This document shows, piece after piece, positions 12,782 through 25,945 of a stretch of 64,000 nucleotides of DNA (position 1 is the first letter of the stretch; every line of letters begins with the position of its first letter). The DNA is taken from contig NC_092575.1 of the NCBI RefSeq assembly GCF_037975245.1, forward strand, positions 22,652,341 to 22,716,340. Reading direction: 5' to 3'. The position numbers and the translations under genes are program-made. The stretch comes from Apostichopus japonicus (lineage: Eukaryota > Echinodermata > Holothuroidea > Aspidochirotida > Stichopodidae). Under the pieces are notes generated by a model. It did no database searches. It saw nothing but the letters and a program-made list of their open reading frames with translations, and was not told where the DNA came from.

Positions 12782-13342
12782 GGTTACATCTCTATGTTCC
12801 AACGTCTCTATGTTGCGACGTCTCTATGTTCTGACATCTCTATGTTCTGACAATTTTTTTTTACTCTAATTTTTTTTACCAAAATTTTTGACCAACATGT
12901 TTTCGGATCAAATTTTTTCGGACCAACATTTTTTGGACCAAAATATTTTTGACCGAAATTTTTGTTGACTAAAACTTTTTATGACCAAATTTTTTTCGGA
13001 CAAGCACTATTTGGGTCATGAGAAACTTTTGGGCCCCTTTATTTTTTTTTTGTGAAAAAATTTGATGCGTCCAAAAAAATTGATTCCCCCCAAACAAATT
13101 AGGCCCGAAAAAATGTGGGCCCAAAAATATTGAGTCCCCCAAAAAAACTGGGTCCCAAAAACTGGGTCCGAAAAATGAAGTCTCCCAAAAAATTGGGTCC
13201 GAAAAATGGGGGTCCAAAAAAATTGAGTCCCCCCAAAAAATTGGGTACGAAAAAATTTTGGTAAAAAAAATTAAGAATCCAAAAAAATTATTGGAACATA
13301 GAGATGTCTGAACATAGAGACGTCAGAACATAGGGATGTCAC
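12782..13342. mobile_element. Foldback element with long inverted repeats and ~9-bp target duplication
   Basis: The left end reads GGTTACATCTCTATGTTCC. The reverse complement of the right end reads GTGACATCCCTATGTTCTG. Both arms contain tandem ACGTCTCTATGTTCTG-type units followed by T-rich sequence with TTTTTACCAAAATTTTT, so the inverted repeats span about 90-110 bp each. The interior is a minisatellite of A-rich units (AATTGGGTCC-type) with no coding capacity. CAGTCCTTC occurs directly on both sides (12773-12781 and 13343-13351). This is a non-autonomous foldback or Mutator-like element; the superfamily is a guess from the duplication length. Confidence 0.75.
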
Positions 13343-13678
13343 CAGTCCTTCACTGTTATTCATATTAATTTACACTGATCTGTAAAGTAGAACTTCCTTG
13401 TCCACAGCTGTATGTAATTGTATTTTTTAGACCATATCCATGCACCTCCTTCATGGAGGTGCGGGCGGACTTAAAACTCCAGTTCAGGTTAACCCACATA
13501 TCCCAATGAATAAGAATCTCCCGGTGTTACACCCAGTGGTTCGATAACATGGGAACAACGTCTTAGTTGAAAGCTCAGATGAGTATATATGAAACCTATA
13601 GTCATGAACACAATAAACACCTAACCAATATATACACACAAAATTTTTTTTTAAAAAATGGCACTTTTGAGCATTTAC

Positions 13679-13784
13679 CTGAAAATCTCCTCCGAAGCAA
13701 CTTCTGACGGACGGATTTACCCAATTTTAAGTCTCCAGACTTTCTCCTGTTCCTCCAAAGATCATTTTTAGTTTCGTCAGCCAT
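13679..13784 (-). CDS. Candidate alternative first exon of Slingshot
   Basis: An ATG at 13784, with A at -3 and G at +4 and an in-frame TAA 12 bases before it, opens a frame of 35 codons plus one base. It ends at a good donor (TTTTCAG before GTAAAT at 13678). The peptide begins MADETKNDLWRNRRKSGDLK and continues strongly basic (KLLRRRFS). It ends in phase 1 with a G, exactly what exon 4 (3839) needs, so it could splice there and replace exons 1-3. That isoform would have a basic leader and no FFAIKGAAL block. I found no family match for the peptide; it is supported only by start context, donor, phase, strand and position. Confidence 0.5.
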
Positions 13785-16700
13785 GATCGTTTAGCACATG
13801 ATGCTACTAGCATATGGGTACCTCGAATTCCAAAATGTTTTTCACAAAAAAATCCTCAAACTTTGCTGGGTACAGTAAGATCTATGCAGACACAAGGATT
13901 ATACAGTTTGTTGTTTAAAGATTCACCCTCAAGAAAACACTGGGCTGGCCCAAAGAGAGAAGGGCAGTCAGTTACACTCGTTTCATTTTCTGTCTGCTGT
14001 CGGAAAAAGAGGTTTGTTATTTCCTGAAGATTTCGAAACAGTCCCTCTAAAGGAGATACTACAAGTAACCCATCGAAAACCAGCCAAGCGTAAAAATTGA
14101 TCTCTTGTTTTGATTTAAACAAAAAAGAGAAAGTCCCTGGAAAGCAGGAGTACTACAAGGTACTACCACTCTCCAAAAGAAGCCTAATCCATCGCCAACA
14201 GCAACTGCTAGTGGTCAAAAGGATTTCCAGGATAAACTATTTCAAACTATTGGGAGTACAATAGACCATATGCCAACAAAAACTGTGATGCCACTTTTTA
14301 GTTCCGTGAATGGCCAAAGTACATACGTTGTCATAGATACGCCACAAGACCATGGGAAACAAAACAAAACTGGGACTGAATCCTTCATTAATACAGGAAG
14401 TATTTGAAGTCAATGATGATCATAAATATTGAGAACAACACATACAGCCTTACAATACCACGCTAATTACATATCAAGCATATAAACTGATTTGCTATAC
14501 TGTATACTGTGTACAGTACATGCATGCAGAACCAGATCCACAAATATATACTTGTGTTTTATCCCAGTCCAAAGAATGAAACTTTCAAATCCCTCCGAGT
14601 CACAATCCAATTAATGAATCAATCAGCTATACATACATCACTAAGCAATTATGCTACTTTCGGTTACAATGGTCTAGCCAGTGGATCACTAAAATGTCAC
14701 ATTACTTGTTTATGTTACTTTCAGGTACAATAACCTAGTCAGTGGATCACTATTAATTGTTTTAGTTTGTTCAAGTGTAACTCATTACAAACATTGATCA
14801 AGTGACTCAAAATTTATCAGCAGATTCAAAAACATATGCAATGTTGTAAAACCAATGCCCACACGAAAACGCCACAAAACTGCACAATTTAATTTTCCTG
14901 CGAGCTTGATTCCCTTCACTATCCCAGCAATGCAAATACCAAATTCATCCACTCCCGATAAAATCAAGCACTGTGTAACATCATATGGTACAGTAAGAAC
15001 AGCGCTGTTTCTACACAGCTGTTAACCCTGGCTATAAACTGTAAAAGCCAAACATTGCAAACACAAAATGGATCTTTCAAAGTTTCTGATATGTTTCTGT
15101 AGTTCAGCAACAGTTATATGCATAAAATGTCTGCTAGTTCAACATTTCTAGTATTTTACAACACAACTTAACAGATATATGTACTGTATGTATCCCCTGT
15201 ATGTATCCCATTGTATTATCTAAAACATTACTATACACCCACCCATGTAGATTACAGACCCTCTAGTCCTGATCTGAAAAATAAGACCTACATTTTATAA
15301 TCAACAAGTTTTATCAAAGGAATAGATTTCAAACATTTTAGTTAGCATGACCTATTTTTATCGCCCCTGTAGATTGTAACATCAATATAGAAATGCACAC
15401 TTGATCTTCTACCCTTACTACAAAACATGTTTAAAAATAATTCTTCCCTCTTAGAGCCCTAGAAGATGAAATGAGACACCAAGTCAAATTGACAAATAGA
15501 GTCCTGTCAGTGCTTTCCTGTCCTAGATCTCTTAATACTGACTTCGTTCTAAGATCTAGACTTTAATGTGAGATCAAAAGACTTTTTTAAATTGAGCTAG
15601 GCTACAGTATGTAGAATCATAGAATGAGCACTACCACGTTTGCACTGGGTGAAAATGTACCTTGGACCTTCCACCATTACATGATCAAATATGAAACATT
15701 TTCAACTATCATGAAGACAATTTGTCACTCAGCTTTTATTCAAAATAATTGTGAACTCTGAAAAAAAAACCAGCAAATGTGGTAAAAAATTGATGATGTA
15801 GTTAACATGTGTTTTGTTTTGTATGTCTTGGTATGGTTTATAAGGTAGAAAGTTGAAAAAGATTTTGACACAGTTTTGTAATATAAGCATGCTTTTGCAG
15901 TGTGTTCAGTTTTATGATTAGCAATTTTGACCTCAAGAGGCTTTTCATAAATAACATCTCAAATATCACTTTGGGCGACCATAAACTACCTACTTGTAAG
16001 ATAGAGCTTGTAAAATAAAAAATAGCACAGAAGAAAAACAAGGAAAAAGAGAATTGAAAACCTCCCCAAATAAAGTGTGACATCTTGTAAAAGCTGTTCA
16101 TATCTTTACATTGTGACAGTCATTGCAAGCTACAACCAGCAGAGAACAGTAGCTAAACCTTACTCCTAGCTAGTCGTGGTTTCATAGGTTATGAAATGTT
16201 TAAGCAACAAATCCCTCTCCACTCTCCCTTGCCCCTTCCACTAACCCTCTACACCTCCCATACTCTCAGAGAATTACAAATGTACACAATTGTTTTGATT
16301 ATATACAGTAATTACTTCTGGAAGAGTTACTGTATTTGGCATTTACTGTAGCAAGTCAAAATCAAGAAACTAGCAAGAAAAAAGTTTAAGCAACTTCCTC
16401 TTGCAAGAAATTTACACTTTAGTATAATTTGGGTTAAAATAGGAACATTAATAAATTATTTATAATATTTGATACTAAACTGCCATAACAAGTCGGTGCC
16501 TTAGTTTGCAACTAGCCAACTTTCGGTTCTGATAAGGAAGGGTTAAACTCACAGCAAGTTATGGACTTCTGATTCCTGTTTTACTTTGTTTGCATGTGAT
16601 CTAAAATTTATGAAAATATGAAAAAGTGTTTGGGCTCCAACTGAATGTTTGGAATCGAATGGAGTCGTTAACTACTTCCTTATCAATAATCTATGATGAA

Positions 16701-17547
16701 AACATCTTGGCGACTGGTTTAGGTTGGACATGACATTCTGTTTTTGAGCCATCCTTCCATCCTTGTTTAGTTTGGTATTATTGTTCTTTTGCAACCAAAC
16801 GCTTAAAGCAAATGCTTCAAGGTCTGAGTTTAACTCATGTGTCACGCCGACCTCACTTGTGCAAAATATTTAACTTTATGCTGATATTTGTCTTTTCAAA
16901 AGCTTATTAATTTATATCAATTCTATTCACTTCAATATACAGTAATTCTACTTTATCAAATTCAATGAAAATATTGCTTGGTTTTCAAATCACAACCCTG
17001 CAAGTTAGAATGACAATCAAACCATACATACAATGTACAAGGGGCTATAGTGTGTAGGTATAGTAAGATTCTCTCTTGAATAAAACAACTAGCTTGACTC
17101 TCTCTCTTAGCTAATTTCTCCAATATCTGTATTAATACCTCAAACTCTTAATCAGATGCAGAAAGCCCTCGCAATTAAGAGTTTGACTGAGACAGTAACA
17201 GATCAAAGTCTAAAAAGTCTAACCAAATAATATTGTCAACGACGACGTAGGTTATCGACATCAGCATGAACGCACACAAAAGACAAACAAAAACAATTTG
17301 TCTAGATCTGTTAATCATTGAGTAGTACAGTGCAAGATGAAGTAAACAACAGATCTGATCAAGGAGAGTTGTTTGTAATCAACATCCCCCGCAGACACTT
17401 ACCGGTTTGGGGATTTACAATCGACTAGTCTTACTGTGCTCCATGTCTTCCGACATTAACAAATAAATGCATTCCCCTATCTACCTAAATCTACCTAAAT
17501 TCCACGGATGTATTCCCTATGTATCTATATTGTTAAGGTTCTTATTC

Positions 17548-17635
17548 CACAATTAGCACAAACGATTGCTTCTAGAGCTGACTGGAAGAAAAAATGCGAT
17601 TGACGTGAGGGACAGGTACAGTAGGTAAACACATA
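17548..17635. repeat. Dispersed ~90-bp duplicate, copy 1
   Basis: CACAATTAGCACAAACGATT through GAGGGACAGGTACAGTAGG and TAAACAC matches 20928-21018, with one 6-bp gap and a few changes. No coding or structural signal recognised. Confidence 0.8.
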
Positions 17636-19437
17636 AGTGCCCTGCACTATCCAACTTTGGGCATTAGCACTAGTCTAGCAGCATGCATAAGAACACCATG
17701 AAGAAACAAGAATACAACCTTTAAGAAGAAAAAGTCTTCACAAAAGGAAAGACATCGAAACAAACTGAAAAGATCGATTCACCAACTTTGAAAATACCGC
17801 CCACGCAGACGTATTCAGCATAGATCAGTATAAAGTTCCCTGCACGATACGCTTTGAAAGAGCTAACAAAACCAGGAAGTATATCGGCTTACCGGCCTGC
17901 GTTCAGAGATACTGTATATGGAGAAAAACAACCTAAAAGACTGCCAAGAAACTCAAGTTAAGTTGATCCTTCGGAAAGAAACTAGAAAAAAGACTCGCTG
18001 AATGGTTACGGACAGATCGACTGAAGACAATGTGCGAGTGGCACGTATTTGTTACGAAACAAAACTGACGCTTTTCGTAAAACAGGAGCTTCCAGCTAGG
18101 ATAATTTAAATGCGTACGGTTATAAAAACAGTAGTCCTATGCTGCCTGTTGGAACAAGCTAACTTAATGACCCTCGTGCTGATGTAAGACCCATTTCCTT
18201 TCCAGCGGTGCCTGTTTCCTTCCCGCTTCCGGGATCACCCAGCACCCACACAGGTCAACACTACGCTTTCTTTCATTCTTTACCTGCAAAGTCTGAACTT
18301 TTGATATGTGTGTAGATATATCTCAACGAGCAAATTATTGATATATATACCGATTGACTATTATGATCACATCTAGCCGTATCGCACAAAGGCAAACATC
18401 CGTGAGCTCCAATTTCATCATTAAAGGCCAAAGTATATATGTCGGGACCTAGCCAGGATCAAATAACAAACAAAATCTTGATATCCATCAAAATCCGGAT
18501 AACTTTCTTTAAAGCAGCTTTTCAACAGGAAATAAAAAGAACTTAAGAGATAACTTTTAAAGAAACTTTCTAGAATTCCATTGAAATCCCAAATTTGGCT
18601 GACATTTCATCACATTACAGCTCTTGCATAAGCTTCAGTATTTTGTATAATTTCAGTGAATTTCACATCCCCAAATTTCAAATTTGCTTGCTGACATTTT
18701 GACAAACCAAAAAAACAACTAATTCTACATCTTTGATTATTTAACATCAAGCTTTGTCAGAGCCTATTGTTATATTCCTGATAGGTAAGGTGGATCAGAG
18801 TGTACTGTATATATTAACATCCCTCTCCCCCTTCCCCACCACAAAAAACATCCCACCTTCCTGCTCTCTCTCCTTGCTGCCACAAAATACTATTTCAGCC
18901 TTATTCATGCATGCAAACATACATGCCACTACCATGATAATGAGCAAACAGCTGTACCATTCATCTAACTATTACAGGATCCATGGACTACAGTACTAAG
19001 TTGTACATACTCTTCTAACAGGGAACTACTGGTGTACATACACAGACAGCTCTGATTACACTGCTAGCATACTGATCTAACAGCAAACACTCTTTTGGCT
19101 AAGATCATGTGTAGTATCTGTTCCCTTTCGAGGGGAATGGTGATACACACCCGACGATGATTACACAGTCACAATCTCGATGCAAGGGGACTGGGGTTGA
19201 GAGTGGATCAGTCGTTTGGTAGTTTGGTTTTCGTGCCCAGGTTCTTTCCTAGGCGACTTTTCCTTAAAAAAAAGCAAACACTCCATAGCAACACCTCCAT
19301 TTCAATAGTCACTTGCCTAACAGACACGCATACTGTACATCAATCACATTACAAACCTATTCTAAGACTAGAGTATGGAATCCTACCAGACCCTGAACAG
19401 AGGACACAAACCTACTACTAAACACTTTCTATGTTCA

Positions 19438-19556
19438 GTATACTATGTACAGCCTCCTATGCAGTATAAGTACAGCCTCCTATACAGTACAGTATATATT
19501 ACAGCCTCCTTTGCAGTATATTACAGCCTACTATGCAGTTTACTACAGCCTGTGTA
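19438..19556. repeat. Short tandem repeat around TACAGCCTCCTATGCAGTAT
   Basis: Four to five degenerate units of roughly 25-30 bp containing TACAGCCTMCTATGCAGT. Confidence 0.8.
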
Positions 19557-20927
19557 CACCTTACCATCAATCCATCCATTCACAAGGTATGAGTACAGTA
19601 GGCAGTGTACAATTGCAGAAACTACACAATCTGAAAAAGGTTTGGCAACACCTCAAGTAAGATAACCCCACCTGAATAATATTTAGCAAGTAGATTTGCA
19701 AAGATCTGAAGAAAATCCATAAATTCCCAAGTCCAGGAATATCAATTAACAATACACAATGCACAGCAGAATGACAAAAGAGAGCCAAGGTAACAAATTT
19801 CAACAGAATAGGTAAAAAGCACTGGAAGTTGTTGCAGTACCCCAAGTGGTAAACAACACCAATGGACCACTAGAAAGTAAACTTTCTGTAGCAACAACTG
19901 AACTGTGTGTAACCTTGACATACTCCCACAACCAACACTAACTATATAGCTGAATAATGCAAACTCAGTGACTTGTGCAGTGAGTGCTATAGAAACACAC
20001 ATACCATTCTCTGTACACAAACAAACATCCTGGTATTTAAACATCCACCCAGCTAGTACAGTGGGTATTAGCACACTCCCTGTGCAGATTAGCTCTGGGT
20101 GATGACCTTATTATGCTTATTCCTAGGTCCTCAAATATTCCAAATCAATAGAATACTCAAAAAGGATGGAAATGGCACTTTTTTTTGGTATTTTAAAAGG
20201 AGGTATTTTCCTGAAGTAACTAGCACTAGTTTGTACATAAAAGGAAAACTCTATGTAGGAATAATTTATCCCAAGTAAATATAAAGTATGCTGTACCTAT
20301 ATTTTATGAAAGACCTTGACAAAGAAAATTAAAAGGGGTACTATATGAATGATAAGTCCATCAGTAACCTCCCTTCCCATACCCCCCTCCCCCCAGCACC
20401 TCACCTTCCAAAATTCCATACTGTGCTTGCCTGCTTTACACTATTATATTACAATGGCATTCTTTGCCGTAGACTTCAAATTACGTTCTTTGATTAATTG
20501 TATTCAATTATCCGGCCCATCACAGTGTATTTTTTTTTCACTTGAGCACTTCCAAAACTATTTTTAAAAAAATTTAAGGAATTTTAAATAACTGCAAGCA
20601 CTTCATTCAGGTACCAGAAATTAAAACTGACTTGCTCATGATGAAAGTAATCCGAGTATATATATCCCATGGAAATAAGATATGTCAGGTAATATTTTGC
20701 ACTTCTGAAATTTGGACATGTGAGAAGAAATGGAAACCATTCCAGTGGCATATTTGTATTCGTACCAATAATGCCAGCATTGTACTCCAATTTATCTTTT
20801 GCTTTTGTGCTATACCCAGGAATGCAGAATGCAACATTATGAATGTCACAAAGTGGTGAACATGAATGCAACAAACCAATATATGTTTTGCATATACTCT
20901 CTACATGGCAGGAAAGTTTTTAATGTC

Positions 20928-21018
20928 ACAATTAGCACAAACGATTGCTTTAGATAAAGAGCTGACTGGAAGAAATTATGCGATGATATGAGGGACAGGT
21001 ACAGTAGGTAAACACTCT
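20928..21018. repeat. Dispersed ~90-bp duplicate, copy 2
   Basis: Partner of 17548-17635, same orientation; similarity ends abruptly on both sides. Confidence 0.8.
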
Positions 21019-22682
21019 AATCTTTCCACAAATAAAAAAATATATAGCAGCAGCTCTAAACAAACTAAAAAAGTTAAATTCGACCTGATGAGAAATTCCA
21101 AAACTGCTCATCTAAATAATGACAGCTGTCAGCCATTTTGTACTTCCCCAAACTGCAAAAAGATTGTGCCACTCGTTGTCACAAACACTGTAAACATTGA
21201 ACCCCTCGCTGTGCTGTTAAGTACGACTAGAGTCCAAAGTAAAGTGCTATACACATAACAGATGAAAGAAGATTAACCCCTCGTGAATCCAAGGAAGGAA
21301 ATAAAGAAATGTTCTCCAACGGCAGATTGTTTTTTAACCCTTTTGAATAATTGAGAGAAATGAGCGATTTATGATGAAAATCAAAGAATTTCCTCCCACA
21401 AGTCTGTAGCCACCTGATTCATCTATGTCTTCAATGGCTCTAGATGCACTGTACGCCACACAATGCGTTTACAATATTTGCAGCTCAGGAAATTGTTAAA
21501 ATTTGAAAAACGAGACTTTACAAACGGTTAATTGTCTTAGGCAGCGTGCATTGATAGCTAAACAAAATCATTTCCTGGTGCCCCTTTCATAAAACAGAGA
21601 CTTTTTTCCAGATGTTTGAAATCTCATCGCCTCGTGCTGGTAGTAAACTCACCCCCACAACGGTGACGACACTATTATCGCTTCTAAGTTTTGCTCTCTA
21701 CAGTATCAATAAATTTTAATAAATCAATAAATAAAAAAATCATCAGTTAAGCTTTAAACAGCTTTTGATGTGGAGTTACTTTTAAATTAATAAATTACTC
21801 GATCCTACTTGACACTAAATTGTCAAATTCATTTAGTAATTTTTATTGTTAAAATTTGCATTGGATTACATAATGATAGGGAAGGTGTTGTTCAGCTCAA
21901 CAATGACATCTCAAGAATCGAGTCAAGGTTTGTATACTAGTCACTCACTCGTTAATGCTTCACTTGGTGAATGAAACACTACACCAAAGATGATGTGTTT
22001 ATAGTTCAATCAATTACAATCTTAGTTTGGGTGATATACTGGGGTGGTTTCTTTAATGTCATTGACGATGAAACAAAATGATGAGTTAACTTAAAGCAGC
22101 ATTTTCGATTCAATGTCAAGATTTTTCCAGTTCATAATTCCTAAAGTTATGACAAAATAATATAGAGGAATTGTACAAGGTCAATATGTTTGGAATAATC
22201 GCAAAAGGAATTTTGGTTTTGAAATCCAGTGTGTTTTACTTCCAGGTGATTGATTCACACCAATGTAACAACAGTTTTGGTTGACAGCTAGCTTCACAGT
22301 TGAATAATAAATCTCCAATGCTACACTTAGTGCAATATGCAACAGTAATACACAGAGTGTCTAATAGTCAGAGGTACTGATTGTCAGGGCCTGGCACCAG
22401 GGAAAAATATGTCACTCCCCCCCCCCCCTCCCCCACCTTTTTGCAATCTTCATTTTGTGTTAAGTAAATTACAAAAGTCAGAATATATACTATTTCATAT
22501 CCCATGTTTATACCCAGACACCTTTTCATGTCTTCCTGGATACCCTCTATATTTTCCAGAGCTGCAAGCTGAAACTAGACCACTGAAGCGATAGCCCTCG
22601 TGATTCTCCTCCTCCTCCCTCCTCTTCCCACCTGACTCCCCCCTCTCTCTCTCACCATAAAGACAGGTCAATATAAACTCAC

Positions 22683-22762
22683 CTGGATGTTTTTTAATGG
22701 GTCTTGGATCTGTACTGTGAGGAAGAATCAATGCTGCTCCTTTAATTGCAAAGAAACATTCA
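22683..22762 (-). CDS. SSH: Slingshot coding exon 3 (ECFFAIKGAAL block)
   Basis: The acceptor is ttccttcacag and the donor is GTGAGT at 22682. The exon's first base completes the codon left by exon 2, giving cysteine. It then encodes ECFFAIKGAALILPHSTD and a basic PRPIKKHP segment. This matches the vertebrate SESFF-VKGAALFL motif and the basic linker after it. It ends in phase 1 (one G), which suits the TC that opens the exon at 3839. A CT-rich tract lies just inside the downstream intron. Confidence 0.93.
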
Positions 22763-23243
22763 CTGTGAAGGAAATAAATATAAATAAATATAAATATAAA
22801 AAATATAAATAAATATATAAATTTAGAACTTATTAACACAAATAAAGTTCATTACCAATCAAGCCTTATAAATAGGAATGATATTAATTTTTTACACTGA
22901 AAAAATGTGAACACTAACTCCATAGCTCGATGACAAACAATCACACGATTTAAATATAATATATTCTGTGTATACATGCCTTACAGCTTGCCATACAGCA
23001 AAACAGGTCAACAATATTTCTGGAAGATTTTCAATATATATGTAGTCCGCCCACAGTGTTTTTACCTCTACCCAAATTTCTAGGTCATATATCAAGGCAT
23101 ATATGTACCAAATCTTAGCCAAAAATTGAATTGGAACTTTTATTTTATTTTTTTGATTTCATTGAATGACATTTGAAGGATGTTGAGAAACAAATGATTT
23201 GTGTACATGGACCACCGTCAGCATTGCTTGAAAGTTGCAGGGC

Positions 23244-23825
23244 TCTAGGAACTAATTATATGTAATCTCTCATGAAGAAAACTGAAAACCCCCGCTGTAA
23301 TCTGTGTGGACATAGAGATGAAACAATTGAGCATCTTTGCTGGGAATGTAATGTAAGTTCTAATTTTATATTGGACGTCTAGCAAAGGATTATTAATAGA
23401 CAGTTTGTGTTTTCAAAAAAGGTATTTTCTTTGGATATCAACTTTTGCTAAAGCATCCATTGAACTTTCTCATCTTTCACATCAAATACTACATTTTCCA
23501 GAAAAAATTTTAAAATGATAATTTAAATGTGAATGAATTTCTGTATAAACTTAAATTTGCATTACAGGTTGAAAAGTAATTAACAATTCTCCTGGGCCTT
23601 TTCCTTATAGCATTTTAAGGTCTGCTTTTGGCAGGTGCCGAATGTTATTTGAGTAACAAGATAAATGTTAAATGACTTTACTAATTAATTTTGCATATAA
23701 TGTAGCAGGTAATACCTGTTTGCTTCAATTTCCTTGTGTCTGTTTGAGTTACAGACAATATTTGTTGTTACTCGACTGAAAGTATATTGAAATATATGTT
23801 GGCCATAAAAAAAAGAAAAAAAGAA
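23244..23825 (+). mobile_element. 5'-truncated L1-like retrotransposon (pseudogene)
   Basis: The plus strand encodes a relic of an L1-type ORF2 C-terminus with the zinc-knuckle pattern C-x2-C-x8-H-x4-C: KTENPRCNLCGHRDETIEHL followed by CWEC. Stop codons then interrupt the frame. The 3' end is A-rich (23808-23825) and the insertion is bracketed by a perfect 14-bp direct repeat, GAAAGTTGCAGGGC, at 23230-23243 and 23826-23839. This is a dead 5'-truncated LINE insertion with poly-A tail and target-site duplication. Confidence 0.85.
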
Positions 23826-25777
23826 GAAAGTTGCAGGGCACTGCATGTATGTGTAAATAATGTTCATTACCACTTACCAGTGAATAGCTTGTGTTATTTA
23901 TGAAGTGTTATTCAATATTTCAAAGTTACCCTAGTGCAAGGATTCTCAAAAGGTGTCCTACATGCCAAATAAGAACTGTGTAATAATTCATTTTGCCCTC
24001 TCCTACACACCCACCTCACCTGTCCCTCCCCCCCCCCAAATTTTATTTTGCAAACATGATCAGGCAAACGGATCCTCCAAAGGCATTTTTTAGTTGCAGT
24101 CTATTGGGTATACGAAAAAGACTCCATAATTTTTTCATCGCCAGTCCTAGTTCGGGATTTTTCATCCTATGATTCAGGAGAAGTGAAAATTTGAACCTCA
24201 CGCCAACTTAATCTCATATATTTTGAACAGATTAGAACGATGAGCGACTGTGACATCATCGCTGCACTTGGTTTCCGGGGCTGCAGGGACGCTATCATTA
24301 GCAAGCTACAATGTAGCTAGGAAAGTTCAAATATCTGAAAGTAAAATAGTACTTTAGATGGAAACTTCCTGGTGAAGTTGCAAGTTAGCAATCTTTTGGA
24401 GAGTTAAAACGTTCCAGAATTCCTGAACAAGTTTTTCTTCATAATATGTTGTTCAGATACTTGTTATTTGAGAGATCTTTCGTATTCATTGCCGTACATG
24501 TAGTCTTTTCACATTCCTGTGTATAATATCAAGGCCAAGCTTAGAGTGAGATCTGATCGATTCTGACCAATGTGCCGCACTGAAGTCACGTCTCGACGTA
24601 AGTCAGTGTTAGATTCCAATTTTCTGGCAGGACGGGCCAACATTTCAAGCACTCTATCACAGAAACTAAAATTCATCGCAGGGCAAGGCTTAGAAAGATA
24701 CAAAAAAAAAAAAAATTTTTATGACCAGAAGGACTGGATCTCATTTTGCACTAAAAGATTCCTTTAAGGCTATAAAATGTTATTACCTTTATACCGTCGT
24801 ACTGTGCCCCGACATACATTGCTTCTAAAGTCTAGGGTATATGAAGTGAGACTGCTCTTAATCTTAATCCCTGCCTTACAAATAGTGTTAGCAACTTTCA
24901 TAATCTTTTTCTGCACTGCACTTTACATGTTGCAATAGTGAGCTAATTTCACAGCCGGCCTTGAATTTTAGTTCATAATACCAAAGAGGGCGACACTCAA
25001 CAGTTCCCAGGAATGACCTCATTATTAATGAAAACTTTGCAAAAGACTGCAAACTGTGTCATGTACACGTAGCTATGAGCAAGAAAGTAAACAAATTGAT
25101 ATGCCAATTACCATATATATGAAATGAACTTTCCAAAATTTTTCACTGTTGAAATATTTTTTTTAATCATTGTTCTGCTAAAATTGAGACCAGTGGCAAG
25201 GACGAAATTATACTACCAAGGTTCCCGAAAAATCCATACACAGTGCGCTGGCTTACTGACACACATACTAACAAACAGAAACTTGGCAAAAGCATCCAAA
25301 ATAGAACGTTTTTGAGGACAATGTTTTTGATAAACTGTATATTGGCTACAGAGTTACTGTACTAGGTAAAAGCTCTTTAATCACAATAGAAACAAATGTT
25401 ATTGGCCTAGAAACCTGGTTCTCCCTAGCAACCACCTTGATGTACTTTACTGTGTACAAAAGGTATCATTGATCGTCTGTATGTTGTTGTTTAGAGTTAT
25501 ATACATACTGCTAAATGCTTGTTATATTGTTCTTGGTCTTGAATATCACGCACATGCAAACATTAACCTGTATTTATATAGACCTAGATACGCTTGCCAG
25601 GAAAACATTAATACAAGGGACAGATGATTCATAACACTTTGAGGAAGACTTTGTGAGGATTCACTTTGACTCTCCCAGAGACGTTAAATTATTAATTAAT
25701 TAATTAATTAAGGAAGATCTCTGTTTCTACATCATTTGAGATTTTCCTTCCGATCAGGTTGCATATCAGTTTGCATA

Positions 25778-25945
25778 ACAACAAGGGCTTAGGGAAGATT
25801 ATAAAAAGGAGGGGGCATTACAGTACAGCAAGAATTAGGAGAGATACGGGAGGGGGGATTACAACAAGGGATTAAGAGAGATTATATATAGGAGGGGGCT
25901 GTACAACGCAGGATTAGGGAAGATTATGTAAAGGAGGGATGCGAC
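25778..25945. repeat. ~42-bp purine-rich minisatellite, four copies
   Basis: Units like ACAACAAGGGATTAGGGAAG followed by ATTATATAAAGGAGGGGG. Just before it, at 25690-25711, is a (TTAA)n run. Confidence 0.8.

Larger units (their letters stand above)
3840..22682 (-). other. Slingshot intron 3, repeat-rich
   Basis: An 18.8 kb intron. It contains the 23-bp minisatellite, a CT/TA microsatellite, a 37/40-bp tandem repeat, a truncated retrotransposon, a four-copy repeat at 11.5-12.0 kb, a foldback element and the candidate alternative first exon, all listed separately. Stretches such as 4450-6140, 6210-8570, 14.1-17.5 kb and 21.1-22.6 kb show only A+T-rich sequence with homopolymer runs and no supportable gene. 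Confidence 0.7.

Noticed and set aside
12969-13217. 82-codon minus-strand frame rich in F, G and P
   Set aside because: A translation of the minisatellite interior of the foldback element.
13856-14122. 88-codon minus-strand frame just upstream of the alternative first exon
   Set aside because: It is out of any splicing relationship with that exon and has no domain; more likely part of a leader or promoter region.
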